Shown here in pieces: positions 33,929-42,685 of a DNA stretch of 64,000 bases (positions are counted from its first letter, which is position 1; the number at the start of each line of letters is the position of its first letter). The notes under the pieces were generated by a model. That model worked only from the letters and a program-made list of their open reading frames with translations. It searched no databases and was not told the DNA's origin. The DNA comes from Salinisphaera sp049568105 (GTDB lineage: Bacteria > Pseudomonadota > Gammaproteobacteria > Nevskiales > Salinisphaeraceae), in contig NZ_CP145335.1 of assembly GCF_049568105.1 (NCBI RefSeq), positions 4,030,001 to 4,094,000 on the forward strand, in the 5' to 3' direction. A program made the position numbers and the translations under genes.

Positions 33929-34972
33929 GCGAAAACTTCGCCTACGTGGGTGCGCATACTGCTCCTCACTAATTGCCTGATAGCGCAAGAACGATAACTT
34001 CGGCATGAACGATAACTGTGGTTGGTAGGAATGTATGACATCGCCAATTGACTCGCCGATTTGATCGAAACCCGGCGCTTCCGTGACAATTCCAGCATGC
34101 TTCGAAAGTCGACCTTTTTCTTGTCGCCAAAGCTCTTGAACATAGCGAGCATGAGATTCGGATGAAAAATAGATAGAATTCACTGCACTATGTAGCTGCA
34201 GCTTATTAATTGCGGCCACATCACGAAGGTCGCGAACCGCCTTCGCAGAATGACATCTACCCTTAATTCCGTATGCGTCCCCGTCGAGCATCATTAGCAT
34301 GCGAGTCGGGCTGAGCGGATAAAACACCATTAATCCTTGGGAATCCGCGCCTAACACTCCTCGGTTAATAATATTCCGGCAAATCAGATTAATAAACACC
34401 ACAGGCGCATCAGAGAATATATACGGCCTATTTGTTTTATTTTCGAGATAGATCGGCACGAGATCGGATAGCGTGTCCGCGATGCGAACCGCCTCTGCAA
34501 GATGTAGGGCGTGTACTTGCTTCTCATTTGCTCCCATCTCGGGGATTGTTTCTAGTAGTTTATGACGTTGATCGTCCGTCAGATTGTTGTCATTGTTTAT
34601 CAAGACCTCGAGCTGGAGCTGCATAATTCGGTCTGCCATAGGCTGCCCCGAAAGTCTTCCAGCAACTGTCCTTGTTCGTTGCAGCATCACATTCTGATAA
34701 CAGCATAATTGCGCATCTACGCTACAGTCATTGAAGCGAGCCGCAGATCTGACTTCATTCAGCGCCTGGGAATGCAACGTATCCACAGCGGCCAGCTGTT
34801 TTTCAGCATATGAGTCGCCGTAAAAATATTGTTGCGACGCCTGCCCTTTAATCGAGGCGCTCCGAATTGCTTTGCCGTCTTTTCGCAGGATTACATTAAT
34901 ACTGCGCCCATCCTTCGAAAAGTAGCGGAAGTAAAACTGCGGTACAAAATGCTGATTAGAGCCCTCGGCCAT
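33923..34972 (-). CDS. DUF4238 domain protein (cassette gene)
   Basis: 349 residues. The start HFVPQFYFRYFSKDG (about 8-22) is the DUF4238 hallmark, followed by a helical middle and a region (about 195-260: PYIFSDAPVVFIN, MVFYPLSPTRMLMML) typical of the family's second half. The function is unknown in general; members are common in accessory and defence-rich regions. The ATG at 34972 comes five bases after the attC-2 core, so almost no leader exists. The gene is a cassette between attC-2 and attC-1. Confidence 0.82.
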   Translation of the reverse strand: MAEGSNQHFVPQFYFRYFSKDGRSINVILRKDGKAIRSASIKGQASQQYFYGDSYAEKQLAAVDTLHSQALNEVRSAARFNDCSVDAQLCCYQNVMLQRTRTVAGRLSGQPMADRIMQLQLEVLINNDNNLTDDQRHKLLETIPEMGANEKQVHALHLAEAVRIADTLSDLVPIYLENKTNRPYIFSDAPVVFINLICRNIINRGVLGADSQGLMVFYPLSPTRMLMMLDGDAYGIKGRCHSAKAVRDLRDVAAINKLQLHSAVNSIYFSSESHARYVQELWRQEKGRLSKHAGIVTEAPGFDQIGESIGDVIHSYQPQLSFMPKLSFLRYQAISEEQYAHPRRRSFRA

Positions 34973-34975
34973 GGC

Positions 34976-35047
34976 ACCTAACGCCTTGCTCACCGGAAAA
35001 TTGGGAGCGCAGAGAGTAGTTTTTCCGCGTGCAGTAATTTGTTATAC
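34976..35047 (-). other. attC-like recombination site 2 (72 bp)
   Basis: Core sites GTATAAC and GTTAGGT (minus strand) bound 72 bases. The arms CTGCACGCGGAAAA and CTCACCGGAAAA pair with extrahelical bases, the attC arrangement. It begins three bases after the TAA of the DUF262-HNH gene and ends just before the DUF4238 ATG. Confidence 0.82.
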
Positions 35048-35049
35048 GC

Positions 35050-36738
35050 TTACTGCTTTACTGATTGATTGCAATACGGATGTGTAAGCTGTGCGTTATC
35101 GGAATCACCCAGCCCCCCATCTCTAACTGGCTCTATGTGGTCGTAAGATACAGATTTTTCGACATCTATATATCCACGGCATATAGAGCATTTAATGCCG
35201 TTTCTAAGCGCTACATCAATAAATACCTTACTTTTATCGTCACCACTTATTTTTACCGAAGTCTTTTTAAAATCACCAGCGATGATTTTTCCGTCAAGAT
35301 CGGAAAACGAGATAAGCTCTTTCTCGCCGATCTCTTCTCCAGCGCTAAGTGCGCTGACAATGTTGTTTAATAAATTATGATATCTTGGAACTCGATATTT
35401 GCTTATACTTTTTTGCAAAATAGTAGCAATTAGATCTTTATGCTCTATCAATAACGATTCCAACCTCTCTCTTATATCGGTAAATTTTTGGAAAAATATT
35501 TTGTCATTATTTGCTATTTTTTCGGCAATTAGCGACGACGTTCCTAAAAACATAGGGGTAGAATGGCGGCCTGATGGACCATAATAATAAATAGCCGGGT
35601 GCAACCCAAGACTTCCTTTTTCATTCCCCGTGATTCTCGATGCAAGTGTTGTAACTTTTTTCATTACAAAAAATGTTAACTGGCCATCCGGATCATCTTG
35701 AAATGAGTCTACGGAAGGGGCTTCGCATTGCTGCTTTCTGTTTGCAAATAATATGAAGTCAATTAATACCCGTATTGCAGTGCGTATGCCTTTGGAGCCG
35801 CCTAGCGGTAAGTCCAATGTCTTTATTGGTCTTTTAATCTCGGGGCTAAACAATAATGTGCTTAACTTCTTAGACTCTTCTTCAATATTATTAGCTACTA
35901 TGTCGCTGAATTGCGACCAGTATTTATGACCTCTTCCAGCTCTAATGATTGCTCTCGCGGCAATTGGAACTGGTTTTTTCCTGTTTCTTAGCAATAATTC
36001 TTCAAGATCATCCAAAGGTGTTCCTTTCATATTGATGTTGAAGAATGAAGCTTCTGCTTTGTCAGCATTACCCTGAACCCATTGAACCTGCAGACCTCGG
36101 CTAGTCAATGTTAAGAGCTTGGTTCTTTGCTCTTGAGTAATATCTTCATCGTCATCTTGTAAGCTTTTATAGTATGCCCAAGTATTAACGCGCTCTTTAA
36201 CTAACCTTCTTGTTCTTTCAGCGGCTCTCCTCTGCTCGCTAGGGATATCATGGCCGAACATTTTGTGTGATATTTGCCCATCACCATAATCGTCTTCCAT
36301 CCATGCCTTTAGAACACTAAGACGATGCCCCCCATCAATTACAAACAAATATGTCGGGGACCGCCAAAGAATTACTGAAGGTATCAAGTCACCATTTATA
36401 TAACACTCCAGGAGAGAAACGACTTGGTCAGGAGTCCAGTGATTTGTTTCTCTCTGAAAGTCTGGTTTGCGTAGAATTGACCCTGTTAAGCCACCTGACA
36501 TTAACTCCCTGGCGGGGATAGTGTTAAATTGCTCAAAGGCCAATTGGTCGTCGGAGTCGTTTAATGCGAAATCAGCACGCTTTATCATCGCATCTAGATT
36601 TACTAAGTTAGACCGTCCTGCCACGATTTCTCCTAAATTTTTGGTTGCGTATATCGCCAATTTAGACGACATAGATCTAATGCTAGATATATACGCATCT
36701 ATATCTGTATATCTTCTGCAATCCAACTCGTAAGACAT
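35050..36738 (-). CDS. DUF262 domain protein with C-terminal HNH nuclease
   Basis: 562 residues. The N-terminal part carries the DUF262 (ParB-like/GmrS-type NTPase) motif: LRKPDFQRETNHWTPDQVVS, IPSVILW and FVIDGGHRLSVLKAW (about 85-150). The last 50 residues hold an HNH nuclease: CSIC, YDHIEPV, DNAQLTHPYCN. This architecture occurs in type IV-like restriction (GmrSD-related) and other phage-defence nucleases, where the DUF262 part hydrolyses nucleotide and the HNH part cuts DNA. AAGGAG lies eight bases before the ATG at 36738. The gene is markedly AT-rich and uses codons unlike the chromosome, which indicates recent acquisition. It is followed by attC-2. Confidence 0.85.
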   Translation of the reverse strand: MSYELDCRRYTDIDAYISSIRSMSSKLAIYATKNLGEIVAGRSNLVNLDAMIKRADFALNDSDDQLAFEQFNTIPARELMSGGLTGSILRKPDFQRETNHWTPDQVVSLLECYINGDLIPSVILWRSPTYLFVIDGGHRLSVLKAWMEDDYGDGQISHKMFGHDIPSEQRRAAERTRRLVKERVNTWAYYKSLQDDDEDITQEQRTKLLTLTSRGLQVQWVQGNADKAEASFFNINMKGTPLDDLEELLLRNRKKPVPIAARAIIRAGRGHKYWSQFSDIVANNIEEESKKLSTLLFSPEIKRPIKTLDLPLGGSKGIRTAIRVLIDFILFANRKQQCEAPSVDSFQDDPDGQLTFFVMKKVTTLASRITGNEKGSLGLHPAIYYYGPSGRHSTPMFLGTSSLIAEKIANNDKIFFQKFTDIRERLESLLIEHKDLIATILQKSISKYRVPRYHNLLNNIVSALSAGEEIGEKELISFSDLDGKIIAGDFKKTSVKISGDDKSKVFIDVALRNGIKCSICRGYIDVEKSVSYDHIEPVRDGGLGDSDNAQLTHPYCNQSVKQ

Positions 36739-37487
36739 AGCCTGTCTCCTTCGACAGGCCATCCTTACCTGCCACGCAGCTCATGCTCGTGGCCTTCAAT
36801 TTCGACCAGTACTGGGCTTTTTGTAGCCCACGTCATCGAACTCTGTTTCCCGCGATTAGCAAGCGACGAAGGCTCGATTGCCTCAATCAGATCGATGGCG
36901 TTCCGCCAGCCCCGGAATCAGCGTTATGGCAATAACGCGCCCTATTCAGACTTCGGCGGCACTTCTGAGCCAGTTGCCCGGTTCTGTTATGGCAGGGATT
37001 AAGATGCGGTCGAGTTTCCGTAGACGCCCCCTCGTCAGCATGGGAGCGACGTTACCGCGATTTATATGGTTATTGAAGGCAAAGACCGGGGCAGTACGTA
37101 GCGTGCCTCGCCATCTATCAGAAAAATATGGATTTTCTAAATTGTCTCATCGCTCGTATGACGACGCGCACTCGGCCTTCGTGCGCTTCGGCTAAGGGTG
37201 GGGCGGCATAGCGCCCGTGTTCGCCGGAGGGGTGTCGACGTTTTAGCGAGGGTGGTAGCAAACGGCATTAGGCCTTGAGTTGCCTATGACGCCCCAGCTT
37301 GTGCATCGTTCTTTCAACCAAGACAGAGATGGCCAGTTTCGGAGCGCCTGCCCAATCGAATCTTGCTCTGCGCTTCATAGCGCTATTCCAATCCAGGCGC
37401 GGCTGCCTCGTGCCGCACTCTATGGGTCGCCAAGCTCGATAGCGCTGTCGCCCGGCTTCGCTCGATCAGCAACCCGTGCGTCTTGCC
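36739..37487. other. Gene-free stretch to the right of the cassette array
   Basis: About 750 bases with no convincing gene. A short hairpin (TGGGCT/AGCCCA, 36813-36830) and a palindromic GCGTTATGGCAATAACGC (about 36922-36939) are present. An integron integrase and attI would be expected on this side, but no tyrosine-recombinase motif can be read in any frame. Confidence 0.5.
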
Positions 37488-38642
37488 TCATCCACTCTCG
37501 GAACCATCGCCCAACTTCTGCCAAACCCGGGCAAACGCCTGCTTGAAGGCATCCATCTCTTTAGGCGTGCCGATCGACACGCGAATCCAGTTCGGCCAGG
37601 CCGCCCAGCTACGCCCGACCAATACGCCCTCTTCGGCTAGCGCTTTGGCGATTTCTTTGCCCGGCTGGCCGACGTTCATCATGAAGCAGTTCGAGCGTGA
37701 GTCGGTACAGGGCACGCCTTGTGCTTTAAGCCAGGCAATGGTGTCGCGGCGGATGCCTGCGGTATAGGCCTTGCGGCTGGGTACGAGATCGGCATCTGCG
37801 ATGCTGGCATCGGCGGCCACGATCGCAGTATTGGGCAGGAAGGCCGCGCCGGCAGAGCGGCTGGCGAGCCGGTCTTTCGTTTCGCCGCTGGCTACGGCAA
37901 AACCGCAGCGCAGCCCGGCCATGCCGTAGATTTTGGAAAACGTCTGCAGCACGACCAGATCAGGATGATCGGCCACGAGGCCGGCCATCGAGCGTTCATC
38001 GCTGAAATGGATATAGGCTTCATCGACCAGCAGCACGGCATCCTTGGGCTTGTCTGCCAGGAGTTTTTCGATCGCCTTGCGCGGGGTCACGGTGCCGGTC
38101 GGGTTGTTGGGGTTGACCACATAGATCAGCCCGGCATCGTCGAACCCGGCCATGGCGTTCGTATCGTGACTACCGTCTGCGGCGAGCGGCACGCGATGCA
38201 CCGGCGCGCCCGTACGCTGGCAGACCTGGGCACAGGCCTCGTAGCCCGGCTCGGCCATGACCAGCGCGCGATCCGGCCCGGTGAACAGTTCCGGCATGAA
38301 CAACAGGGCCCAGCTCGATCCGGGATAGAGCAGCAGATGTTCGGCGTGCACGCCTAAATGTTCGGCCAGCCGGCCCGTGAACTGCTGCTGCAGATCGAAC
38401 CGGTAGCGATTGGTCTGGCCAAGAATCGATACGAGCGCATCGCGTGCCGACTCGACCACGCTAAGTGGATACTCGTTGTAATTGATGCGCACGTCGGCCC
38501 GAGAGAAATCGGGCAGATCGGAGGCCGGCGGGCAATACGGCTCGCTGGCCGCGATCGCTGGCGCGCCGGCCAGCGCTGCCGCGGCACTGGAAAAACCCGC
38601 GGCCTGTTTGAGAAAACGACGGCGCTCGGTGTTGATTGGCAT
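37488..38642 (-). CDS. Tat-signal PLP-dependent aminotransferase (histidinol-phosphate aminotransferase-like)
   Basis: 384 residues. The N-terminus MPINTERRRFLKQAAGF followed by an alanine-rich stretch ending AIAAS is a twin-arginine type signal. The body is a class I/II aminotransferase of the HisC type: VVNPNNPTGTV, LVDEAYIHFSD and the PLP lysine in FSKIYGMAGLRCGF. The C-terminal Arg is in WIRVSIGTP. Substrate unknown; HisC-like enzymes accept various amino acids. An exported PLP enzyme is unusual, so either it folds in the cytosol and moves by Tat, or the tag is inactive. Weak ribosome site before the ATG at 38642. Confidence 0.85.
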   Translation of the reverse strand: MPINTERRRFLKQAAGFSSAAAALAGAPAIAASEPYCPPASDLPDFSRADVRINYNEYPLSVVESARDALVSILGQTNRYRFDLQQQFTGRLAEHLGVHAEHLLLYPGSSWALLFMPELFTGPDRALVMAEPGYEACAQVCQRTGAPVHRVPLAADGSHDTNAMAGFDDAGLIYVVNPNNPTGTVTPRKAIEKLLADKPKDAVLLVDEAYIHFSDERSMAGLVADHPDLVVLQTFSKIYGMAGLRCGFAVASGETKDRLASRSAGAAFLPNTAIVAADASIADADLVPSRKAYTAGIRRDTIAWLKAQGVPCTDSRSNCFMMNVGQPGKEIAKALAEEGVLVGRSWAAWPNWIRVSIGTPKEMDAFKQAFARVWQKLGDGSESG

Positions 38643-39204
38643 GGTTTGAAGCATCAGCGACGTAATGGCGCGAATCAAGCAACGCGCATGCCATACATTA
38701 CATAACCCGCCAGAAGGCTCAAACGCACAAGCGCCAGCCACATCGCGGACAAGCGACGCATTCGTGAAGCGATATGGAAACAGCCGCTCTGCTAGCCTGC
38801 TTTGGTAGCTTGCCCGGTCTTTCTCACGGCCCGCGCCAACCGGAACGGCCCAAACACGGCGACCGTTTTACTGCCTTCTTAACCCAGCGTTCGGACGATC
38901 GGCGAAAAAACACAACATCGCCGGGCCGGCCGAGGCCCCTGGCACACCGAGCCGCACCAGAGCTCGCCTTGCCCCGTCATGGCAAAGCCGGGCCCGAGCT
39001 GATGCGCTCGCCAAGCGAAGCTCAGGATTAAAAGGCCACCCACAGGGCTGAACTGGTAGCGCCTGGTTCTATGCGTATTAACAAGACTGGCCGAGGCTAT
39101 ACCCGGCCAACACGCCAGCCTTTGGTTTGAGCCGCAGCGGGTTTCGCTGGCCGGCGCTCCGCCCGGCTGGCTTGCAAGGACAGCCGATGTAAGTTTACGG
39201 GCCG
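38643..39204. other. Gene-free stretch between the aminotransferase and DeoR genes
   Basis: About 560 bases. An 85-codon frame (38774-39031) has no family resemblance and a shuffled composition, so I do not call it. No hairpin with a T-run was found. Confidence 0.5.
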
Positions 39205-40005
39205 CTATTCATCGGCAATATGGATATTCAGGTTGGCGACCTCGGCAGCCTGGACGAAATCGGCCGGCGGTTCGCGATCGGTGAACAGATCGTCGATTTC
39301 GGCGAGTGCGGCGACCCGCTCCAGCTTCGGCGGCCGGAACTTGGCATGGTCGACGAGCAGACTGCGGCGTCTGGCGCGCTTGAACATAACGCGCTTGACC
39401 GCGGCAAAGCCGCTATTCACTTCGCTCGGCCCGTCGCTATCGATGGCGCTGCAACTAGAAAAACAGTGGTCGGCCACGAATCGGCCAAGATATTCAGTGG
39501 TCTCGCTGCCCCAGGTGCCGGCATCGCCGGCTTGAAACAGGCCCCCGGCGATATGCACGGCAAAGGTCGGGTTGCGGGCCAGGATTTGGGCGATCGGAAA
39601 ACTGTTCGTCAATACGATCAACTGATCCCGCTCGACCGAGAGCTGCTCGGCCAGCGTGAAACAGGTCGCACAGGAATCCATCATCAGCACGTCGCGGTCA
39701 TGCACGATACGGCAGGCCTGCTGGGCGATCCGGTGCCGCGGCTCGCTGGCCTGTAGCGCCCGCTGCTGTATCGACGGCTCCATGGCGGTTCGGATCGCGA
39801 TCGCCCCACCGTGGATACGCTCCAGCATGCGGCGCTCGGCCATGGCATCGATATCGCGCCGCACGGTTTCAGGCACGACATTGAATTCCTCGGCCAGGTT
39901 GGAGATCAACACCATGGGCTGGGTTTCGAGCTGATTCTGAATCCGCTCCCAGCGCTGTTGTTGCGATAACCGGGCGCGACTCTTCTTATTTACACGTGTA
40001 TTCAA
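39205..40005 (-). CDS. DeoR family transcriptional regulator (of the kinase/hydrolase operon)
   Basis: About 266 residues from a TTG at 40005. The helix-turn-helix (QQQRWERIQNQLETQPMVLI, then FNVVPETVRRDIDAMAERR) and linker LERIHGGAIAI are followed by a DeoR sensor domain with LMMDSCATCFTLAEQL and LLVDHAKF. The frame stays open to 40152, with ATGs at 40113 and 40152, but that stretch carries a GCCAC/GTGGC inverted repeat that looks like an operator, and the family length favours the later start; this is unresolved. Divergent from the operon starting at 40398, which it probably represses, responding to a phosphorylated intermediate such as the kinase product. Confidence 0.85.
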   Translation of the reverse strand: MNTRVNKKSRARLSQQQRWERIQNQLETQPMVLISNLAEEFNVVPETVRRDIDAMAERRMLERIHGGAIAIRTAMEPSIQQRALQASEPRHRIAQQACRIVHDRDVLMMDSCATCFTLAEQLSVERDQLIVLTNSFPIAQILARNPTFAVHIAGGLFQAGDAGTWGSETTEYLGRFVADHCFSSCSAIDSDGPSEVNSGFAAVKRVMFKRARRRSLLVDHAKFRPPKLERVAALAEIDDLFTDREPPADFVQAAEVANLNIHIADE

Positions 40006-40091
40006 GATGTTACGCGTTGCGTGAATAGGGTGGCAGCGGATGTCGCCGCGAGCCGTAAGACTACCACCGCTGTTGGCGAGCCTTGAATGAT

Positions 40092-40123
40092 ATGCCACAT
40101 AAGCGCGCCTCATAAAGTGGCAT
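40092..40123. promoter_or_regulatory. Inverted repeat, candidate DeoR operator
   Basis: ATGCCAC (40092-40098) and GTGGCAT (40117-40123) are inverted, with further GCCAC (40126-40130) and GTGG (40137-40140) half sites beside them. They lie between the divergent DeoR gene and the hydrolase operon. Confidence 0.4.
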
Positions 40124-40260
40124 TCGCCACATTTAAGTGGGCAAAGCCTCAACCTGCCTATACGTACAACTCATCGAACACACTGTGCCAAATCAATATT
40201 AAGTTATTTACAAACATCTAGTTACATAAAACAAAACCGTGTTGGCCCCGTCCTTGCAAG

Positions 40261-40276
40261 TGTTGTCTTTACAACA
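40261..40276. promoter_or_regulatory. Inverted repeat upstream of the hydrolase/kinase operon
   Basis: TGTTGT-CTTT-ACAACA is a perfect 6-bp inverted repeat about 120 bases before the hydrolase ATG, in an AT-rich promoter-like block. It is a candidate operator for the divergent regulator. Confidence 0.45.
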
Positions 40277-40397
40277 TCTGATATCGCCAAGACACACTTT
40301 GCGGCGATGAGCGACGAGGAATCGAAACCATGCTCTGCCTCGAACCGGCCCAGCACTGCCAGCCACTCGGCAGCCCCACTACGCGCGGGCACGCACT

Positions 40398-41675
40398 ATG
40401 ACTGAACGAACCGAAGCGCCGGCACCGGATCTGGAACGGTTTCATGCTCTATTCGCTGACCTCGGCCGGTTTGGTGCGACGCCGAAGGGCGGCCTGCACC
40501 GGCTGGCCGCAGGCCACGAAGACGGCCAGGCCCGCGACCGGCTCTGCGAATTACTCCAGCAGTCGGGGATGGCAGTTCGTATTGATGGCATCGGCAATAT
40601 CTTCGGCCTGTGCGAGTGGTCGCCCGGCGCCGATTTCTTGCTGGTCGGCTCCCATCTGGATAGCCAACCCTGGGGCGGGCGCTTCGACGGCGCTTATGGG
40701 GTGGTCGCAGCCCTTTCGGTTGCGATCGCGCATAAGGCCGCCATCGACCACGGCCAGCCGGCGCCGCCGCTCAATCTGGCCGTCGTCAACTGGACCAATG
40801 AAGAAGGGGCCCGCTTTCGGCCAAGCCTGACCGGCAGCTCGGTTTATACCGGCACGCTGTCGGAAGCCGAGGCCCATGCCTTGGTCGACGACGACGGCAC
40901 CCGTTTAGACGAAGCACTCGGCGCCATCGGTTATCTCGGCCAGGACACCCCGCCTACACCGGCCGGCTGTGTCGAGATCCATAACGAACTCGGCCGCCTG
41001 CTGGAAAACGAGGCCGCGCCGATCGGCGCGGTGACCCGGAACTGGGGCGCCCGCAAATACGAGCTGGTCTTCCACGGCGAGCAGGCCCATACCGGCCCGA
41101 CTCTCATGGCTGATCGCCGCGATGCCCTGGTCGCCGCGTCGCAGATGATCGTGGCGACCCGGCGCCTGGCCGACCTCTACCCCGACGAGCAGCTGCGTAC
41201 CTCGGTCGGACGCGCGGTGATCTCGCCGAATTCAGCCAACGTCGTGCCGGCCCGGGTGGCGATGTCGGTCGAACTGCGGTCGCCGGAAAGCGCCATCCTC
41301 GACGATCTCGATCAACGGGTGAGGGCCCTGTGGCCAGAGATCGAGGCCGATACCGGCTGCAGCGTCGAGCTGGTGAAGCAATCGGCCCGCCAGGCCCTGA
41401 ACTTCTGGCCGAGCGGCGTCGCCGCCACGCAGGCCGCCGCCGAAGCGCTCGGCTATGCCTGTCGCGAGCTGGATACCGTGGCCGGACACGACGTAGTGGC
41501 CGTGATGAACCGGGTCCCCGGCGTGCTGATTAACGTGCCGAGTTATCGCGGCATCGGCCACAACGAAGCCGAATACACCGACCCGGAATCCCTCGGCCGC
41601 GGCGTCGAAGTGCTCAGCCGCGTCGTCTGGCAACTGCTGCATGACGACCCACGCCAAACCGGCAACCCCAGTTAG
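40398..41675 (+). CDS. Zn-dependent M20 hydrolase (N-carbamoyl-amino acid/allantoate amidohydrolase type)
   Basis: 425 residues, the M20 peptidase family subgroup of HyuC, AllC and beta-ureidopropionase. Metal ligands lie in VGSHLDSQPWGGRFDGAYG (His and Asp) and NEEGARFRPSLTGS (Glu), with later His in FHGEQAHTGPT and GHNEAEY. The enzyme would hydrolyse an N-carbamoyl or ureido compound. It is first of six genes (two kinases, HAD phosphatase, DUF3311, symporter). A related enzyme is encoded at 54335 in a different operon. Confidence 0.9.
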   Translation: MTERTEAPAPDLERFHALFADLGRFGATPKGGLHRLAAGHEDGQARDRLCELLQQSGMAVRIDGIGNIFGLCEWSPGADFLLVGSHLDSQPWGGRFDGAYGVVAALSVAIAHKAAIDHGQPAPPLNLAVVNWTNEEGARFRPSLTGSSVYTGTLSEAEAHALVDDDGTRLDEALGAIGYLGQDTPPTPAGCVEIHNELGRLLENEAAPIGAVTRNWGARKYELVFHGEQAHTGPTLMADRRDALVAASQMIVATRRLADLYPDEQLRTSVGRAVISPNSANVVPARVAMSVELRSPESAILDDLDQRVRALWPEIEADTGCSVELVKQSARQALNFWPSGVAATQAAAEALGYACRELDTVAGHDVVAVMNRVPGVLINVPSYRGIGHNEAEYTDPESLGRGVEVLSRVVWQLLHDDPRQTGNPS

Positions 41676-41685
41676 GAGATACAGG

Positions 41686-42651
41686 ATGCCTAGACTAGGC
41701 CAGGCCGCGGATGCGGCCGAACAACAGATCGATACGGCGCTGCGCAGCCTGCCCCAAATTGGCGAGCAGATCACCGAATACGAGCCCGTGACCGCGCCCG
41801 TGGCCTCGCCAGTACGACGGGCCGTCGATGCGCTCGGCCTCAAAGCGCAATCCGCGGCGGGCGACTGCTGGTTCGTCAAATATTACTACCCCGAAGCCCG
41901 GCGCCGGCTGTCTTTCGATGCCGTGGTCGAGGCCAGCGACAAGGCCGGCCGTTTGCAGGTCGCCCCGGCCTGTATCGATGCCGCTGCCGACACCGGCGTT
42001 ATCGCCTACGAATGGCTGGGCGACGGCTGGGATTGGGCTCGTCTGGATGCGCTCAGCAGCCCCCAGGCCCAAATGGCCCAATTCGAGCTACGGCGGGCCA
42101 TCCATGCCGGGCCGAGCTATCCAATCGAGCGGAACATATTTGCCGAAATCCAGACCTTCGACCAGGCCACCCGCGAGGCCGGCGTACCGCGGCCGAACGA
42201 TCTGGACTGGATGATCGACGAGATCGCTGCGGTTGCCGAACCGCTCGACGCGGCCTGCACGGCGCGAAAACCGGCCCACGGCGACGGCGTGAGCTCGAAC
42301 GTGATGATCCACACCAGCGGCGCCCTGCGCCTGGTGGATTTCGACGTAGCCGGCAACGACGACCCGGCCCACGACCTGGCCAGCATGCTGGTAGAGATCT
42401 GCCCGTTCAAAGAACAGGTCTCGGAGGCCGTTGCCCTGTGGTCTGGCGCACCAGATCCGGAGTTATTCGCCAAATGCATGTTGTACGGCATCGCAGACGA
42501 TCTTCGCTGGGGGCTTTGGGGTTTGACGATGTTTGCCGAATCGGCGCTGTCCGGCGTGGAATTTTTCAAATATGCCCAGTGGCGGCTCCTCAGAGCCCGC
42601 GCCAACCTGCACGACCGCGACTTCGAGACCTGGCGCCGGTCTTTCGGCTAA
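41686..42651 (+). CDS. Aminoglycoside/choline kinase-family phosphotransferase 1
   Basis: 321 residues with the kinase-like fold of the choline/aminoglycoside phosphotransferase family. The Brenner motif is AHGDGVSSNVMIH (HxDxxxxN) and the metal-binding DFD is in LVDFDVAGNDDPAHDLA. The substrate should carry a hydroxyl or amino group. The N-terminus (LGQAADAAEQQID) resembles that of the next gene product, so the two probably arose by duplication. GGAG lies eight bases before the ATG at 41686, 10 bp after the hydrolase stop. Confidence 0.87.
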   Translation: MPRLGQAADAAEQQIDTALRSLPQIGEQITEYEPVTAPVASPVRRAVDALGLKAQSAAGDCWFVKYYYPEARRRLSFDAVVEASDKAGRLQVAPACIDAAADTGVIAYEWLGDGWDWARLDALSSPQAQMAQFELRRAIHAGPSYPIERNIFAEIQTFDQATREAGVPRPNDLDWMIDEIAAVAEPLDAACTARKPAHGDGVSSNVMIHTSGALRLVDFDVAGNDDPAHDLASMLVEICPFKEQVSEAVALWSGAPDPELFAKCMLYGIADDLRWGLWGLTMFAESALSGVEFFKYAQWRLLRARANLHDRDFETWRRSFG

Positions 42652-42685
42652 GCCCGCGATCCGTACACCCCATGGGGCAAGCATT

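Noticed and set aside
36922..37005. Possible fourth attC: AATAAC at about 36933 and GTTATGG near 36988
   Set aside because: The arms between them do not pair well and the cores deviate from the consensus, so it is too weak to call.
38774..39031. 85-codon frame between the aminotransferase and DeoR genes
   Set aside because: No ribosome site, no similarity and a composition like non-coding neighbours.
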